Origin: Stratiolaelaps scimitus
Lineage: Eukaryota > Arthropoda > Arachnida > Mesostigmata > Laelapidae
Direction of reading: 5' to 3'
Assembly: GCA_019614645.1 (NCBI GenBank)
Contig: JABWDB010000034.1
Span: 2,480,001 to 2,544,000 of the forward strand
Length of the DNA stretch: 64,000 nt
Positions 12,995 through 24,921 of the stretch are shown here, in pieces; position 1 is the first letter of the stretch; each line of letters opens with the position of its first letter. The notes under the pieces are model-generated. The model made no database searches. It saw nothing but the letters and a program-made list of their open reading frames with translations, and was not told where the DNA came from. The position numbers were made by a program, and so were the translations under genes.

Positions 12995-13070
12995 CAGTTC
13001 ACGGGGCCCGAACCTGAGGCCTCCGACCTCTTCCAGCAAATAATTGACTCAACAGTCCAAGCCGAAGCGT
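12995..13070 (-). repeat. Possible tRNA-like (SINE-type) fragment
   Basis: On the minus strand, CAGGTTCGGGCCCC (plus-strand 13002-13015) matches the RNA polymerase III B box and is preceded by GGTCGGAGGCC, a context often seen in tRNA-derived SINEs. The upstream A box is not convincing. It lies beside a second, better tRNA-like segment at 13130-13205, across a (TA)n array, so both may belong to one element. Confidence 0.2.
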
Positions 13071-13084
13071 AGACGAAAGACGCG

Positions 13085-13123
13085 ATATATATATATATAT
13101 ACATATGTATATATTTATATATG
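13085..13123. repeat. Imperfect (TA)n array
   Basis: TA units with ACATATGT and TATTTATATATGT interruptions. It follows the tRNA-like segment 13130-13205 in that segment's 3' direction, as simple repeats often do at SINE tails. Confidence 0.94.
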
Positions 13124-13129
13124 TAACGA

Positions 13130-13205
13130 TGGTGTGCAACGGCATTCGAACCAGTAACGTCTACAAATGGCGCTAGCCCGTCCGTCTAAACCGTCAACCA
13201 GCACA
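13130..13205 (-). repeat. tRNA-like segment, probable tRNA-derived SINE head
   Basis: Read on the minus strand, an A-box-like GGTTTAGACGG (plus 13182-13192) and a B box GGTTCGAATGCC (plus 13141-13152) lie 29 bases apart, close to the 32-33 of true tRNAs. GCGCC stands between them as in many D-arm junctions. The T stem pairs only partly, so this is not a functional tRNA. A tRNA-derived SINE or an old tRNA pseudogene explains it best. The 3' side runs into a (TA)n array. No flanking duplication was found. Confidence 0.45.
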
Positions 13206-13730
13206 GCAGGCCGAACATACGCAGGTACTACATAGAGATGCAAACGAATAAGAAAAGCGGGACCCGCAAAATACTGGAGAGTATAAACGCAACGGGAGCG
13301 ATATTGATAGCCGATTGTATAAACCAGCACTTTGAGAAAGAAAGAGCCGCCCAAGAGCAAGAGGCATCAATAGGCCGAACTCACCGGCCGTTAATTAGCC
13401 GGCCGGTGTCATTTGCAGGACGGTGAACGACGTTTTTCTAGTTCGTTCGTATGTGATTGACGCCCCCGTTGCCCGGCACCGCTTCATGCTTGGGTGTGTT
13501 TGACATAGCCGCCCTCGAACGACCCCCCGGGCTCTCTGGGACAGCCAAACATGTAATGGCGGCCATCTTGGTCGTGGCGGTGGTGGTAGTTGTCATATAG
13601 GGGACGGCACCAAGCACCGCACGGGGCTACATGCTGGCTGTCATGGTGAACGTGAGGCCGGCCATGGCAGTCCGTTCTCGAGCAGCGCCTCTCGGCCAAA
13701 AGACGGGGGGCACATCCGGCCGAGGGCCAA
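13206..13730. other. Unique sequence, no gene recognised
   Basis: Nothing beyond short open frames. GC rises sharply after about 13450. Confidence 0.5.
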
Positions 13731-14387
13731 GATGTGTTGTGGATGTGTCTCGCGACGCACTCTCAGCGAGACGACCATGAGCCAGCCGTCAACACCGTTC
13801 AGAGCTTACGCAGTCGTCGAGAGGCGGGCGCTAGGGTTTGGGGGAAGTGGTCTAGTTGTCCTGGGGTAGTGTATATTGGGGCTGGTTTTGGCCTACGTGG
13901 TCCTGGATCACTGCCGCCGTCGGGGTGTCCCCTCTCGAAAGGAGACCCATACATACACCCATCCCCCCCCCCTTTCCCTGCTCGGAAGGAAGCGCGCCTC
14001 TCTTTCGGGCGCGTTTCTCCCTGCCGGTTGCAGGCCCACTGGCCTAAGCCCGGTAGGCAAGGCTGCAGAGAGACGGGCCGGACGCTCCGCTAGTTGTGCC
14101 CTCCTTGCACTAGCTATGGAGTGGAGTGGAGGCGGCTGTCCCTGCAGCAGTCGTAGCAATGCCACTGCGCCCGCTGCCCCAAGGCAGGAAAGGAAGGCTA
14201 AAGAGACGACAGCGGGGACTGGAGAAAGATTGGCAATGATAGGGGCCATGCACATAATAGAGATGATATGCCGAAAGCATGGATGCTTCGGTTACGTCCT
14301 GCAAGAGGCAACGCTAAGAGTCCTGCGTACCGCTACGGACCGCCATACAGGGCTCGCCGGGATAGAGTGCCAGCGACCAACGGTCAC

Positions 14388-14415
14388 TGCTGCTGCTGCT
14401 GCTGCCGCCGCCGCC
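14388..14415. repeat. (CTG)n - (CCG)n triplet repeat
   Basis: Five to six CTG units pass directly into four CCG units. Confidence 0.93.
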
Positions 14416-14567
14416 ACTGTCGCCGTTGCGACCCATCTACAAATGCAGGCCGGGTGGAATGGGGCCAGTGGAAAGGTCGTAGACGCAGCGAGACGCGGGC
14501 TTCGGGGTAGGTATAGGCTCAGAGGGGAGAGTAGGAGAGAAGTGTACGCGAAAAGAGACATCCTGAC

Positions 14568-14587
14568 GGTGGCGGCGGCGGCGGCGG
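14568..14587. repeat. (GGC)n triplet repeat
   Basis: Six to seven perfect GGC units. Confidence 0.93.
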
Positions 14588-14867
14588 TGATGGCCAGGGA
14601 CATGGAGAAGGGCGGCAACAACAAAAGCCGCAGTTTGTACCAACATACGTACACTCTCGTACACAGACACACACACGCACGTACACCCTCCCAAACAGTG
14701 CGTGGATAGACCGGAACAGGACGAGCAGAAGGAGGGGCCGCATAAAAGGAGAGAGAAAGAGGAAGAGAGACGTGTGTACATCGTCCGGGCAGACTTCGTT
14801 GGTCCTCTGTAGTTACATGGACATGACCATTGCCACCCCGTGACCGCCGTCACCGCCAGCTCCGTTG

Positions 14868-14881
14868 CCCCCCCCCCCCCC
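14868..14881. repeat. C14 homopolymer
   Basis: Fourteen consecutive C, one of several C or G runs of ten or more in this window (others near 6434, 15498, 21671, 24216, 48778, 57805 and 63399). Confidence 0.93.
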
Positions 14882-15222
14882 AACAAACTTGCGCAGGGGG
14901 GCCAGAGGCCAGAGGCAGTCTGGCCGACCGCCGGACAGGGTCGCTATATCCCTGGGATGATCTATGCCGCTCGCTCGCTCGTTCGTCCGGCCGGTGCCTG
15001 TGTATGGCCGTGAACGATGCGTCCAGTTTTCCCGCTGCCCTGTCCGCGCTACCACCACCGCCGCCGACAGGAGAGGGTGCAGCATGAAGAGGGTAGCCGA
15101 AAGCAAAGAGGCTGACCGGCGGAGTGGAAGCGGCTAAAGGGAGATCTGGGGGGTCTGGGTGTGGGTCCGCTCGCTAAAGCTCTAGGCAGGCTGGCTGGCT
15201 GTCTTGCTGGCGTTTCTTCCCA

Positions 15223-15240
15223 GCACGGCACGGCACGGCA
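15223..15240. repeat. (CGGCA)n pentanucleotide repeat
   Basis: Three to four units of CGGCA. Confidence 0.9.
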
Positions 15241-16060
15241 AAAGCAACTGCAACAGCAAAAGGCCTCTGGGGGGTGTTCCCGCAAGAACACACTGGAAGA
15301 ACGCGTGGACCTTCCGCGTGGACTAGCTGTCGCTGCTGCTGTCGTCTCCGCTGCTGGCGTGCTCCATACGCTCTTCATTCTGGCCGGCAGGCTCTGGCCC
15401 GTCTCCGTGCCACCGCTGCGATGTCCTGTCCGCTTGCGCCTCTTCTTCCCTTAGGTTTGCTTTGCTTGTCTGGGCCGGCGTCCTGCTCCTCTCAGCACCC
15501 CCCCCCCCGCCCCACTTCGTCCTGGGTTGCCGGCTCGGTCCTCCTTGGTCCGCTTGTCTGCTTGCTTGGGTTGCGTTCGCTTGCTGCTGCTGCCAGCGCT
15601 TTGCCCCGCCTGCTTCGTTTCGTTTGCCATCCTTGTCCAGCCAAGCCCTGCCTTGATCGAGGACGGGTGGGCCTGATCCTCTAAGTCCGGATGATGATGC
15701 GCTTCTGCTCTGGCCCGCGCTCGGTGCCTGCCGCTACCGAAGCAGCTTCCAGGCTGCGGCTGCTGCTGCTGCTGCGGAAATGACGTACAGCGGCGTTCAC
15801 TCTTCGCTTGCTCCGGCCACCACTGCTCCGGCCACCAGCTTCCACGCAAACCATACACCAGCGAGTGGAACAACGGCGAGCTGGCGGCGGTGGCGGCGGC
15901 GCTGGGAGGAATTGCCGCCTCGTCCTCCTTCTTCGTCTTTTCTTCGAGTTTCTCCGCCAGCTCAAAGAACTAACCATCAATATTGATCTCTGTTCTGCCG
16001 CTAGCTAGCTAGCTTGGCCACTGATACCGAAACAACGATGAAGGCGGCTTCGGTTGTCGG

Positions 16061-19000
16061 CCCGTCGCTTGCCTCGATGCGAGCGCCGATGATATTTATT
16101 ACTATACAATTATTATTTAGATCATCGAATGCCGTCGTCGACAACGTCCGTGCCGGCTGGCCGCGGCTGCCTCGGCTGCCAAGTGGCTGAGTTCTCGAGC
16201 TGGAGTCGAGTTGCTGCTGCTGCTGCTACTGCTAAACGGAACCAACGCGAATGAAGGGGTCAGAACGAAACCAGCTCATTAGTTTTATCAAATACTTGCT
16301 GCGACTGTGTGCCGCTGGGCAGGTCGCTGGCACCGGGAGCTGGAGTGATGGAGGCTTGGCGTTTTAGAGTTAGGTGAGCTAAATACATTTCGAACAGCAG
16401 CACCACCACCATCACGACCCCCGCTGGCCCCTTGGCCACATCCGTGGGAGTTTTCGCGAAGTTCGATCTTCTATCACGGCACTCACATAGACACTTGGGT
16501 AGCCCTATTGGTACCGCTCGAACGCTCACGCAAGCGCCGAACGGTGCCTTCGGGTGAACAATGCAAGCTTGCTTACGAGTTTGCAGCCGGAACGGAAGCA
16601 GCTGCCTCTATGAACCAACAATGAAACACGAACTTTCTCGACGGCAACACGAATGCCAGTAGTGGTTGTAGTAAGTGGTAGTGGCTCAATACGACGAAAT
16701 AAACTCAATACGATTGTTAGCTCTGGCCACACGGCCGACACAACCCTCATATGCATTTGGGATGGGACATCATGAGTAGCCAAGGATCAGCCTGATTGTT
16801 CAGGCCGAGGTGGCAAGACGGAGGGGTTGTCAAGTTTAGAATGACCGCATCGGATCTCTTGGACTGTTCACGTTGACATCGTTTGAAAATAGCTCAATAC
16901 TCTACCGAAATTAGAACGCCGTTCTTCGTTATAACGTACATATGCGCAAAGCTTGCCACAATCCGTGCCTACCACCCAAATACTGGTACCAAGAGCGCAC
17001 ACATGTACACAGTCGAATACAATCATTATACGGGCACACTATTACACTAGCAAACGAACCCGGTAGTGCTGCTTATATATATATAGAGGTACTTTGTGTC
17101 GGATATGGAGGATATGAAATAAAAACTACTACACGGGGTTGGTGCGCCGCCTGCCGCCCTCCGCCATCGGTGCTTCACACGAGGATGAGCACTTTGCTAG
17201 ACCCACTACTGCCCGATGATTACATCCCATACTCCCCCGCCGGGCACCCCACCAACACTAAGTAACACGACAATAAGCGGCGAGAATCGAGCCACCGGCA
17301 TTTTGACTTCCCTGCGCTGGCTTCAGCATAACAAAAGTCAAAGACACAGATAAGGGGATAACAAAAATGTTGAAGGCAACGGAAGTATGTGTATACTCCT
17401 GTGTGTGTGTGTAGGCGTACGATTGAGTCTAGTTCTTGTCGGCGACGAACACAAAAAGTGGCGACTGTTGCTGCTAACTCCACAGCTTGTACGAGGAGGC
17501 TAAACTGAGCGGAGCGCGCCTGTCAAGAGAGACTGTAGCCATCCCATACGGGGATGAGGGTGGGAAGCTCGAACGAAGCTGTGCGACTGTGGCTACACCA
17601 TGGGACTGCTGGCTGGGGGCGCCGGTAAGAAACGACAGAGAGGGAGAGTGTGTGTGTGTAAGCGGGCCGCTACCGTCAACTGTGCTAAGTGGCTGATTGT
17701 TTTGGATGACGAGCGGGGATATCTCTCGTCGAAAATGGCCCGATCAATATCGGGCTAACAGCGGCCCCTTGAGGGACACCGCGCGTATAAAAGATACAAA
17801 CAAAACGCGCTTGTCGAGTGGCTGGCTGGAAAGCCCTCCACTCGTTGCCGTTAAAGTCAACGTTGTGGACGAAGCACAACTCGCCAGTAACAACAGGTCA
17901 TGTCGAGCGTTTTCTTAAATCATACGGACACTAAACGCCTGGGCTAAAAACGCATGAATTTAACACGAACAGCTCTAACGAGAATACGGGAGAACGGTGG
18001 ATCTACTGGAAATGCCGCGAGTTGTAAATGGCTAAACACGATCTAGAACGTACTTCGATGCACTGTAGTGGAGTGACGACTATTTAAGATGGCTTCATTC
18101 GAAATTCTGTCGTGCCGTTTCAAAACCTCAATGCTGAAGATTAAATCGAAGCTACCCACAATCTTGGTAAGGTCCTGTCTGAAAAAAGACCGAGAGCTCA
18201 ATACGGCAAGCGTATGCTTGTGGAGTCTCGGCTTTAGGGAGGGAGAGAATATAATCAGTTGAGTCCCTTTTATATAGTCAGGGCAGTAGGGACTCCACTC
18301 CATAGGGGGTCTGTGTGCTGTGTGGGAGGGAATCGAGCTGCCTAAGCCTGATTCCCTTTGCCGAGATCACAGCCGATTTGGACTCCCCTGGCATTTCCAC
18401 TAAACCGAATCGACTGCTGGCATATGGGAATGAACGGGAAGGCATGGAATTCAATTCAGTACCCTAACAAAGCTTATAATAGGCCCGGCGATCGCTTCAT
18501 TGAAGATGTTGTCCGCCAATTCGAACTTTCGTGGCTCCCTCCTCTGTTAGGAGAGTTTAAGAATCTAATGTCGCGGAAAGGCCAAAGAGTGTCTGCCGTC
18601 CAATTCGACCCGATTCGGCCGACTTCTTCGAAATTTCCCGCAATCACGTCGATCGACAATTGTAGGGCTAATACTTACGACAGAGATCACAGGTTTGCTC
18701 GCAGGCGAAACCGACGAATTTCCTCTCACAACCCTAGTTTGGACGACGACTCTGATTTGTATGGACGTCCCGCCGCGTGTACACGTGTACGATGTGCACA
18801 CTTACGTAATTGTTATAACATATAGGGTGACAGTTGTTCAAAGATACTCCGCTAGCCGTCTCGAAGCTTGCCAAGTAAAAGCGTCTGGCGTAAGGCGATG
18901 AATGTTCCTGAAGTTCCTGTTTGTGGTACAAACTCAACCTAGCTGCTAATAGGAATTACGAAGGATTTCATAGCGGCAAGCGGAGCATTTTGTGCATTTT

Positions 19001-20265
19001 GAGGAAGCCGCCACTTAAAATTAAGCGAGCATCCTCCCCCTAAACAATTAGCAGTTTCCTGGTAAACAAGCTATACGGATTCACCAATTCGCTGATTTTG
19101 TAGCTCGTTGTAGTCGGCCACGCATCAGGAGACATCGCTAATCTAATATATGTGTCCTCAGATGTAGTGATGGTGCAGGCAGCTCACGATAGTGACACAA
19201 CAAGTGCTATTCCTTGTCGCGCGTTGACTATTCACCTCGGAACTGCGTCGAACTGCTGGCTCCGGTGCTAGCTCTTGCTTCAGCGTAGGCAGAAGGTGCA
19301 GCCAGATGCCAGCGACTGTGAGGTGCCACGTTCGCAGAAGTCCGCATATTCCGGCCGTTACAACGTTGTCATAGCGGATACAGTTCGCTGTTGCGTGCAG
19401 GCCTACGGCGACGGCGAGTCTGCTCCATATGCTCGCGGTGTACAGGCCGCGTGATACGGGATTGAAATGACCCTTTAAGGAACCTTGCCTCTTGGCTGTG
19501 CCCGCAATGCTATCAGGACGGCACCGTCGACAACTCCACGACCTGTACGACACCGCAATTTTGCGTTCTTTACGAGCGGACCTCTGGAACTTTCCCTTCG
19601 AGTGCGACTCTAAATGAATCGCCCCATGCGTCGCGAACGACGCGAGCGGCTACGAGATGGCCCATGACGTCGGACATACGTAAAATGAAATGAAGAAGAG
19701 CATCTGAACTTTCAAGTCTCCACGCGTATATCGCATGTCTTCGCCAGCTTCATTTTTCATTGCCACGTCCTCGCGTAATTATAGAAAATTACCTAATAAT
19801 TTACATAAACGACTATAGGGATTTCGTAGCGGTGCTTCATAACAGAAAAATATATGTGCAGCTCTAGCACAACTATGTTTTAGCAGCGGGACGTACAAGG
19901 TATAATGGCCGCCACTCTGCGACAGGTGGAACATACGGTGGCCTTGTAAGTACAGAATTACCCCTAGCGTTGCTCGAAGCGTCTATACCTTCGCTTTCTC
20001 CCCGACTTGGATACATAGTTGAGCGAGGGTGCCAGTTATCTCTAGTCATCCTGCCATGCAACCGAAAGTTCGAACAGGTAGAATTACGCAAGAATTGAAT
20101 CGATTTCGTTTTTTTTTTGTGTTGCTCGAATTACCCTATGACATCCTCATCGTCATCCATTCCATGTGAACTTCGCTTCCTCTGCTATAATACATATCCA
20201 TCCCGTTTCCCTTTTCCAGTGCATTATTCATATTTAAGAGAAAAAGAAGCTGCAATCACAGAATA
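16061..20265. other. Unique sequence, no gene recognised
   Basis: Moderate GC. Short arrays only: TA at 17073-17084 and TG at 17398-17414. The plus-strand frame 18358-18825 (155 codons, TTG start) has a balanced composition but no family I recognise, and one such frame is expected by chance in DNA of this length. A minus-strand TATATAAAAGGG near 18269-18280 has no initiator at the right spacing. A pair of similar words (GGATTTCATAGCGG near 18964, GGATTTCGTAGCGG near 19819) could be chance. Confidence 0.55.
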
Positions 20266-20322
20266 ACACATACACACATAGACACATACAGACACACACA
20301 TACACACACACACACGCACAAA
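20266..20322. repeat. Imperfect (CA)n microsatellite
   Basis: About 55 bases of ACACAT, ACAGAC and ACACACAC units with T and G interruptions. Confidence 0.95.
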
Positions 20323-20722
20323 CGCAATCACGGCGGAGCCACACGACAGCCACCACAACATCTCACCCCCGTACTCGTTCAGCACAACGAGAACAATTCA
20401 GGTGCATCCATACACCTCCGCATCCGTAGACTCTCCGTTCCTGTCTATCTGCGCCAACGTCTCGACATGCGTGGTCGTCCTCCAGCGGCGTTCAGTGTCA
20501 TCCGAACGTCCCTGTTTCCTTCGCACCTTGGTGGCGTTTGACTCTCGCTCACGCACGCGTTTTCTCCCCCCCCAGCTGCCTTCACTTTATCGTTGTGGCG
20601 GCATTGTTATCGCTGCAGCAAGTGTCGTTACCGTTGCTTCGCGGTTCGTCTGTTTTCCAGCTAGCTGCAGTTTGGAACAATGTCCGAGCTATTTCCTCTG
20701 TACAGCTTACGAAGGCAGTAGT

Positions 20723-20766
20723 TCATTTCCTCTTTCTCTTTCTTTCTCTCTCTTTCTCTTTCTTCA
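20723..20766. repeat. Polypyrimidine (CTTT/CT)n tract
   Basis: About 44 bases of uninterrupted C and T. Confidence 0.93.
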
Positions 20767-20913
20767 TCTGCGTCTCCCATTTGCTTCTGTGTCGTTCTTG
20801 GTCGCCGTCTTTCCTCCTCTTGGTTTCAACTTCGCGTCCTAACCACTTTTGCTATTTCCCTCAATGCCTGCTGCTTTGTTGCTTGCTCCCCGGCAGCCCT
20901 GTCCTGCCGTGCG

Positions 20914-20954
20914 GTTGTTGTTGTTGTTGTTGTTGTCGTCGTCGTCGTCGTCGA
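20914..20954. repeat. (TTG)n - (TCG)n compound triplet repeat
   Basis: Seven TTG units change into seven TCG units without a break. Confidence 0.95.
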
Positions 20955-21670
20955 GTCCGAATTCACACGATGACAGGGCATCGTGTCAGGACGTCACTCG
21001 CTCTAACGTCCCGGCCTGCCTCTGGCTACAGCTGCTGTTCATGCTGCCGCCGCCGCTTTTCCGCTGGACACGCAACAGTGCAGATGTCGGCGAGGATGCC
21101 ACGCACGCTGCAGCCACGTACGCCATGCATACAGGAGCGTACGCCATGGAACAGCCTATAGACGCTCGGTGGGGCATGGAACAGCCGGTCAACCGCTACA
21201 GCCCCAAACAGCGGCTGCAGTGCTACTTGCAGGGGGAAGTTGCTCCGGCGTTGCTGCACCGCTGCCTGTATAGCTCGTGCAGTTTATGCTTCCTGCAGTC
21301 GGTCCTTTTGCATCGTCCTGAATCCTGAACGGGAGGCGGTAAGACCGCGTAGGGAGTGTTCATTCTCCAGGACACCAAGATGGCAGGTTGGAGTTGGTTC
21401 TCGGTCCCAACAGCTAGCGCTGAGCAGTACGCCGCTCCCCAGCTGCTATTGTGGGGATCTGACGGCGCGCGGTTCAGTTGTGGGTCGGCAGATGGAGGAC
21501 GCACAAGGAAAACGGGGTGCGTTTCCGTGCGACCTCTCGTTGCACACACGCGCCGCACCGGCGGTGCAGCTCTCGCCGGCCAGCTCCTTGCTGTTGCTGG
21601 CCGGCTCAGCCGGCGGTTGCTACGTGATGTGCTTGTACCTCAGTCTGTGTGACATGTCGACAGGTGTCGC

Positions 21671-21682
21671 GGGGGGGGGGGG
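21671..21682. repeat. G12 homopolymer
   Basis: Twelve consecutive G followed by TCGGGGGTCG. Confidence 0.92.
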
Positions 21683-24215
21683 TCGGGGGTCGAATACAGG
21701 GCCACGCGAATAGGGGCCGCCTGGAGATAGAATACGACCGGTGAAGCTTGCAGCGGTGGAATACGGAAAAGCAGAATGGTAAGTGGAGCGGGGTTGGGGG
21801 AGAGGTACCGGATAAAGCGAGGGTCCAGACCGCTCCATGAGCTCGGCCTGCCAGCCTCACCTCTTGCCAGTTTCTTAGTCGCTTCCCGAGAGCATGACTC
21901 CGTGACACGTGTGAGGGGGGGCGGCAGGGCCGGGATGTAAGGGGGACGCCAAAGGGTAGCGTTGAGAAGCGTTGCAGCCGTCGACACCCGCCACTTACGC
22001 GAGCCACCGCGAGCAGAGGGTTGGACGGGGACGCGCTGCCTCTTCGCCTCCTTGGCGCCGGCCCTGTTCTTCTTCCGCGCCCCTTGTGATGTCAACTCTC
22101 ATTCACAGAGGAAACGAACTCCAACAGGACAGCGAGATGGACACGGGAAGGCCAGAGCCTGCTAGCCGCGGACGGGCTAGCAGGACCGAGAGAAGGCACG
22201 ACGTTGTTTTACGCGACAAAGACACAGGCCGTCTGGCCGAGACACCGACAGACGCGGTGGACGCTGGCAGTCGCAGGGGATATAGCAGACTCAGGAGAGA
22301 AAACGCCAGCAAAATGTTGTTGCCGAGAAAAAACTGTGGACACAGGCCACCTCAAGGACATGACCCTTCGTTAAAGGGGAAGAGTCTCCAACCTTAGTTC
22401 GTAGTACGGCTTATGTGTGCGTGTGTGTGTGTCCTGTGGCCGGCTCACTGGACCTTCCCTAGCGAAAGCTAGCTCTCACGATAGCACCCAAAGAACAGAT
22501 ACGAAACTAAGTAACTATCTGTTGCGTCAGCGTTCCGCCGTCGAGTCAAATCGTGGACCACATTTAGAGCTGTTGTTGTAGGCATTATTGTGTCGAGGTG
22601 ATTGAAGAGCGGAGGTTTCCAGCGGAGACGCCAAGAAACACAGGTTCCTGACTCGATGCTTTCATGGACACAGTGTGTGAGGCCACACGGGGGAGGGACG
22701 ATATCAATGCCAAAATGCAGAAAAACCAGCAAACAAAGCGCGTTCTGTGTCTGGATTCGGTACGTTTTGCCTGTGGCTTTGCTGAGTGATCGAGTGGCTC
22801 AGAAACCACCCCTAGGAGAATTTCATGGGAGCACTCCGCGCGCACGCAAAAATAATGCGAACCCCACAGCCAGAATACGGATATGCAGCCTTCGACGGAT
22901 CCTCACAACCAATGTTCAACAGGCTCGTCTGACCCTGCTGGCCCTGACCAGAGTAGCCTACCCAATGGCGGTCGAGTTCTTCCAGCACAGAACGGGGTAG
23001 TGGACTGTGACCGCTGTCGGTCAGCGTACCAAATTCAACACGCTTCAACGGGCCAATTATGCCGATGCGAACGCAGGCGGCCCCTTGTTCGTTCGTACAG
23101 CCGGTCGGGCAGCACACCGACAAGAAAATATCCTCAGGCAATTTTCATCAGTCGAGTGTCCGGTGGCGAACTTCTGATTGCCAGCCGCGTGTACACGGAC
23201 GCAGTCTCAACGTTGTCGGCCTCGGCACCAGCGTCCTCGGCTGGCTGTCTGCGTGCCTGCAAACTTATTGCTCACTTACCACCTCCAGTGACGTCTCGAC
23301 CAGCAATGGCCTTCGGCCTTGGTCCGCGCCGCTGTTTTGTGCAGGTGACCGTGCTGAAGCCGGGAAGAAGCCACCCTGCGTAACTCGCTCTCTCCTCTGC
23401 AGACACGTCTGCTCTTAACTAACTGCATACACAACTCGAATACAATTCGCCGCATAGTGACAGAGGAAGACAATAGTGCACCGAAGACTGTGCAACGGCA
23501 GGCACAAGCCTTCGAGGCTTCCAGCTGCAGCCAGCTCATCGGCCGCGAGGGGCATGGAGACAATTTTACTACTTGGCGCTTCGTGAAAGCGGTGGTACAG
23601 TGATATCGAGAAGTGTTCGTGCCTCGTGCTGGAGCAAGTTCCTTGCCTGGTCGTCCACGTCTACGACGTCGCTGTTGTTGTCACCCCGAGGCACGGGCTG
23701 AACCAATAGTCGACCTAATTAGTTCGAACCGCGTCACACGTACGGATATGCCGACACAGGAGGCACAAGTTTGTCGAGTCACGGTTATTGCAGAGGGCGA
23801 TAGAGGCTACTCCCAGTGCGAAGGGGCTGCTCCCAGCCGGCCAGACTCCTGCCATGGACTGGCTGTTCCCGTCACTGGCACAAGCGGCCGACAGCTGGCA
23901 ACGGACAATTGAAGGTTGACTCGATGTTTGCTAGGACACTCTGAACAGTGGCTGGCACCCGTCGGTACTTGCTGGCCTTCGTGCAGCCTTCGTCTCCTCC
24001 TTCAGACGGCATTCGCACACAGAGACGCGGTGACACTCGATCTGCCACGGTGATGCGAGGGCCAAACCCCTCTAAGAAGGCGGGCAAGGACTGCTTGAAG
24101 ACGGAATCCCCCCCTCAAACAGCTCCGCCGCCATCCCAAGCCCACGGTCGAAGCGCAAAGCAGAGAGCCGTGAGCAGACTCTGAACGCGACTACGTTGAT
24201 GGGCCGAACAACCAA

Positions 24216-24270
24216 CCCCCCCCCCCCGCCCCCTCCTTGCCATTTGAAATCAGCCGTCACTTCTCCAGGC

Positions 24271-24302
<32 letters not shown>
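24216..24302. repeat. C12 run and (GGCT)n tetranucleotide array
   Basis: C12 at 24216-24227, then after some 40 bases about eight GGCT units at 24271-24302. Confidence 0.95.
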
Positions 24303-24890
24303 TTCCCAAGCCGAGGCTGTGCGTCGTCTCGAGGTGTGCGCGCCTCCCGCTTACTCTCTCTCCGCCGTTTTGTCCCTGAAGCTGGCTGTTGCCGTTACTG
24401 TCGTTTCCTCAGTCGCCGTATGTTTGCTAACTGTTGCAGATCTGATCTCACCTGATGACGCGAGCGGAATCTATTTCTCAGAAGAAGAGACTGAGCAGGG
24501 CAGGGCAGGGAGACAGAAGGGCAGTGAGACTGGCAAGGTGACGCAATGATGGAAGCCACTCTTCAAGCAAATACGTGGGTGGCCCATGACAGAGACATCT
24601 CGGCCGGGAGCATCGCCAAAAAGGGCGGCACACTAGCGGCGTATTGTAACCGCTGGGCCTGCGAGCACAATTATACTGGAATAAATATGGACGCGCGCTT
24701 TTACACAACACAATGGCTCTGAGGCGGATGGACGTGGAAAATCTCTCATAGGCCCTTTCACATAGTTTCCATCGCTGTTTACACTGATGTGATCAGATGT
24801 AACAAGCCTAGCGCAGGTGTGTACAAGTGGGCCTTATCAATTATTGTATATTTAAAGTCGCGCAATGATCATCAATAAGGTCAATTTCAC

Positions 24891-24893
<3 letters not shown>
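24303..24893. other. Unique sequence, weak 3' splice-site-like signal
   Basis: TGCTAAC followed closely by TGTTGCAG at 24425-24439 resembles a branch point plus acceptor, but the branch point is too near the AG for a usual intron and the pyrimidine tract is poor. A GGGCA pentanucleotide run lies near 24494-24510. No gene recognised. Confidence 0.45.

Positions 24894-24921
<28 letters not shown>
24894..24921. repeat. (TA)n array
   Basis: About 14 pure TA units. Confidence 0.96.

Larger units (their letters stand above)
13731..16060. other. GC-rich, CpG-rich block with triplet repeats
   Basis: The largest GC-rich block of the left half. It holds CTG/CCG, GGC and GCT triplet runs, a 14-C homopolymer and a CGGCA pentanucleotide run. 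Long frames overlap on both strands and in several phases (13876-14709 plus, 277 codons with a TTG start; 14292-14672 and 14437-14886 minus), which argues against any one being coding. Such blocks in arthropods can be 5' exons or promoters of regulatory genes; I see no start, splice pair or domain that would establish this. Confidence 0.5.
20323..24215. other. GC-rich mixed sequence, no gene recognised
   Basis: Contains a CT tract, GTT/GTC triplets and a G12 run listed separately. Frames on the plus strand (20538-21161, TTG start, 207 codons; 22883-23383) are leucine/cysteine- or serine-rich through low-complexity DNA and match nothing I know. CATGGAACAGCC occurs twice, 31 bases apart (near 21145 and 21176), a small direct duplication. 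Confidence 0.55.

Noticed and set aside
13876..14709. Plus-strand open frame of 277 codons
   Set aside because: It starts with TTG, runs through CTG and GGC triplet repeats in GC-rich DNA, has competing open frames on the other strand and no recognisable domain.
18265..18285. Minus-strand TATATAAAAGGG promoter-like sequence (also TATA-like at 5723, 17786 and 48668)
   Set aside because: No initiator at about 30 bases downstream and no gene; such words are common in AT-containing DNA.
18358..18825. Balanced-looking 155-codon frame
   Set aside because: TTG start and no homology recognised; a few frames this long are expected by chance in 64 kb.
24425..24440. TGCTAAC plus TTGCAG, branch point and acceptor look-alike
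   Set aside because: Branch point too close to the AG and pyrimidine tract weak.
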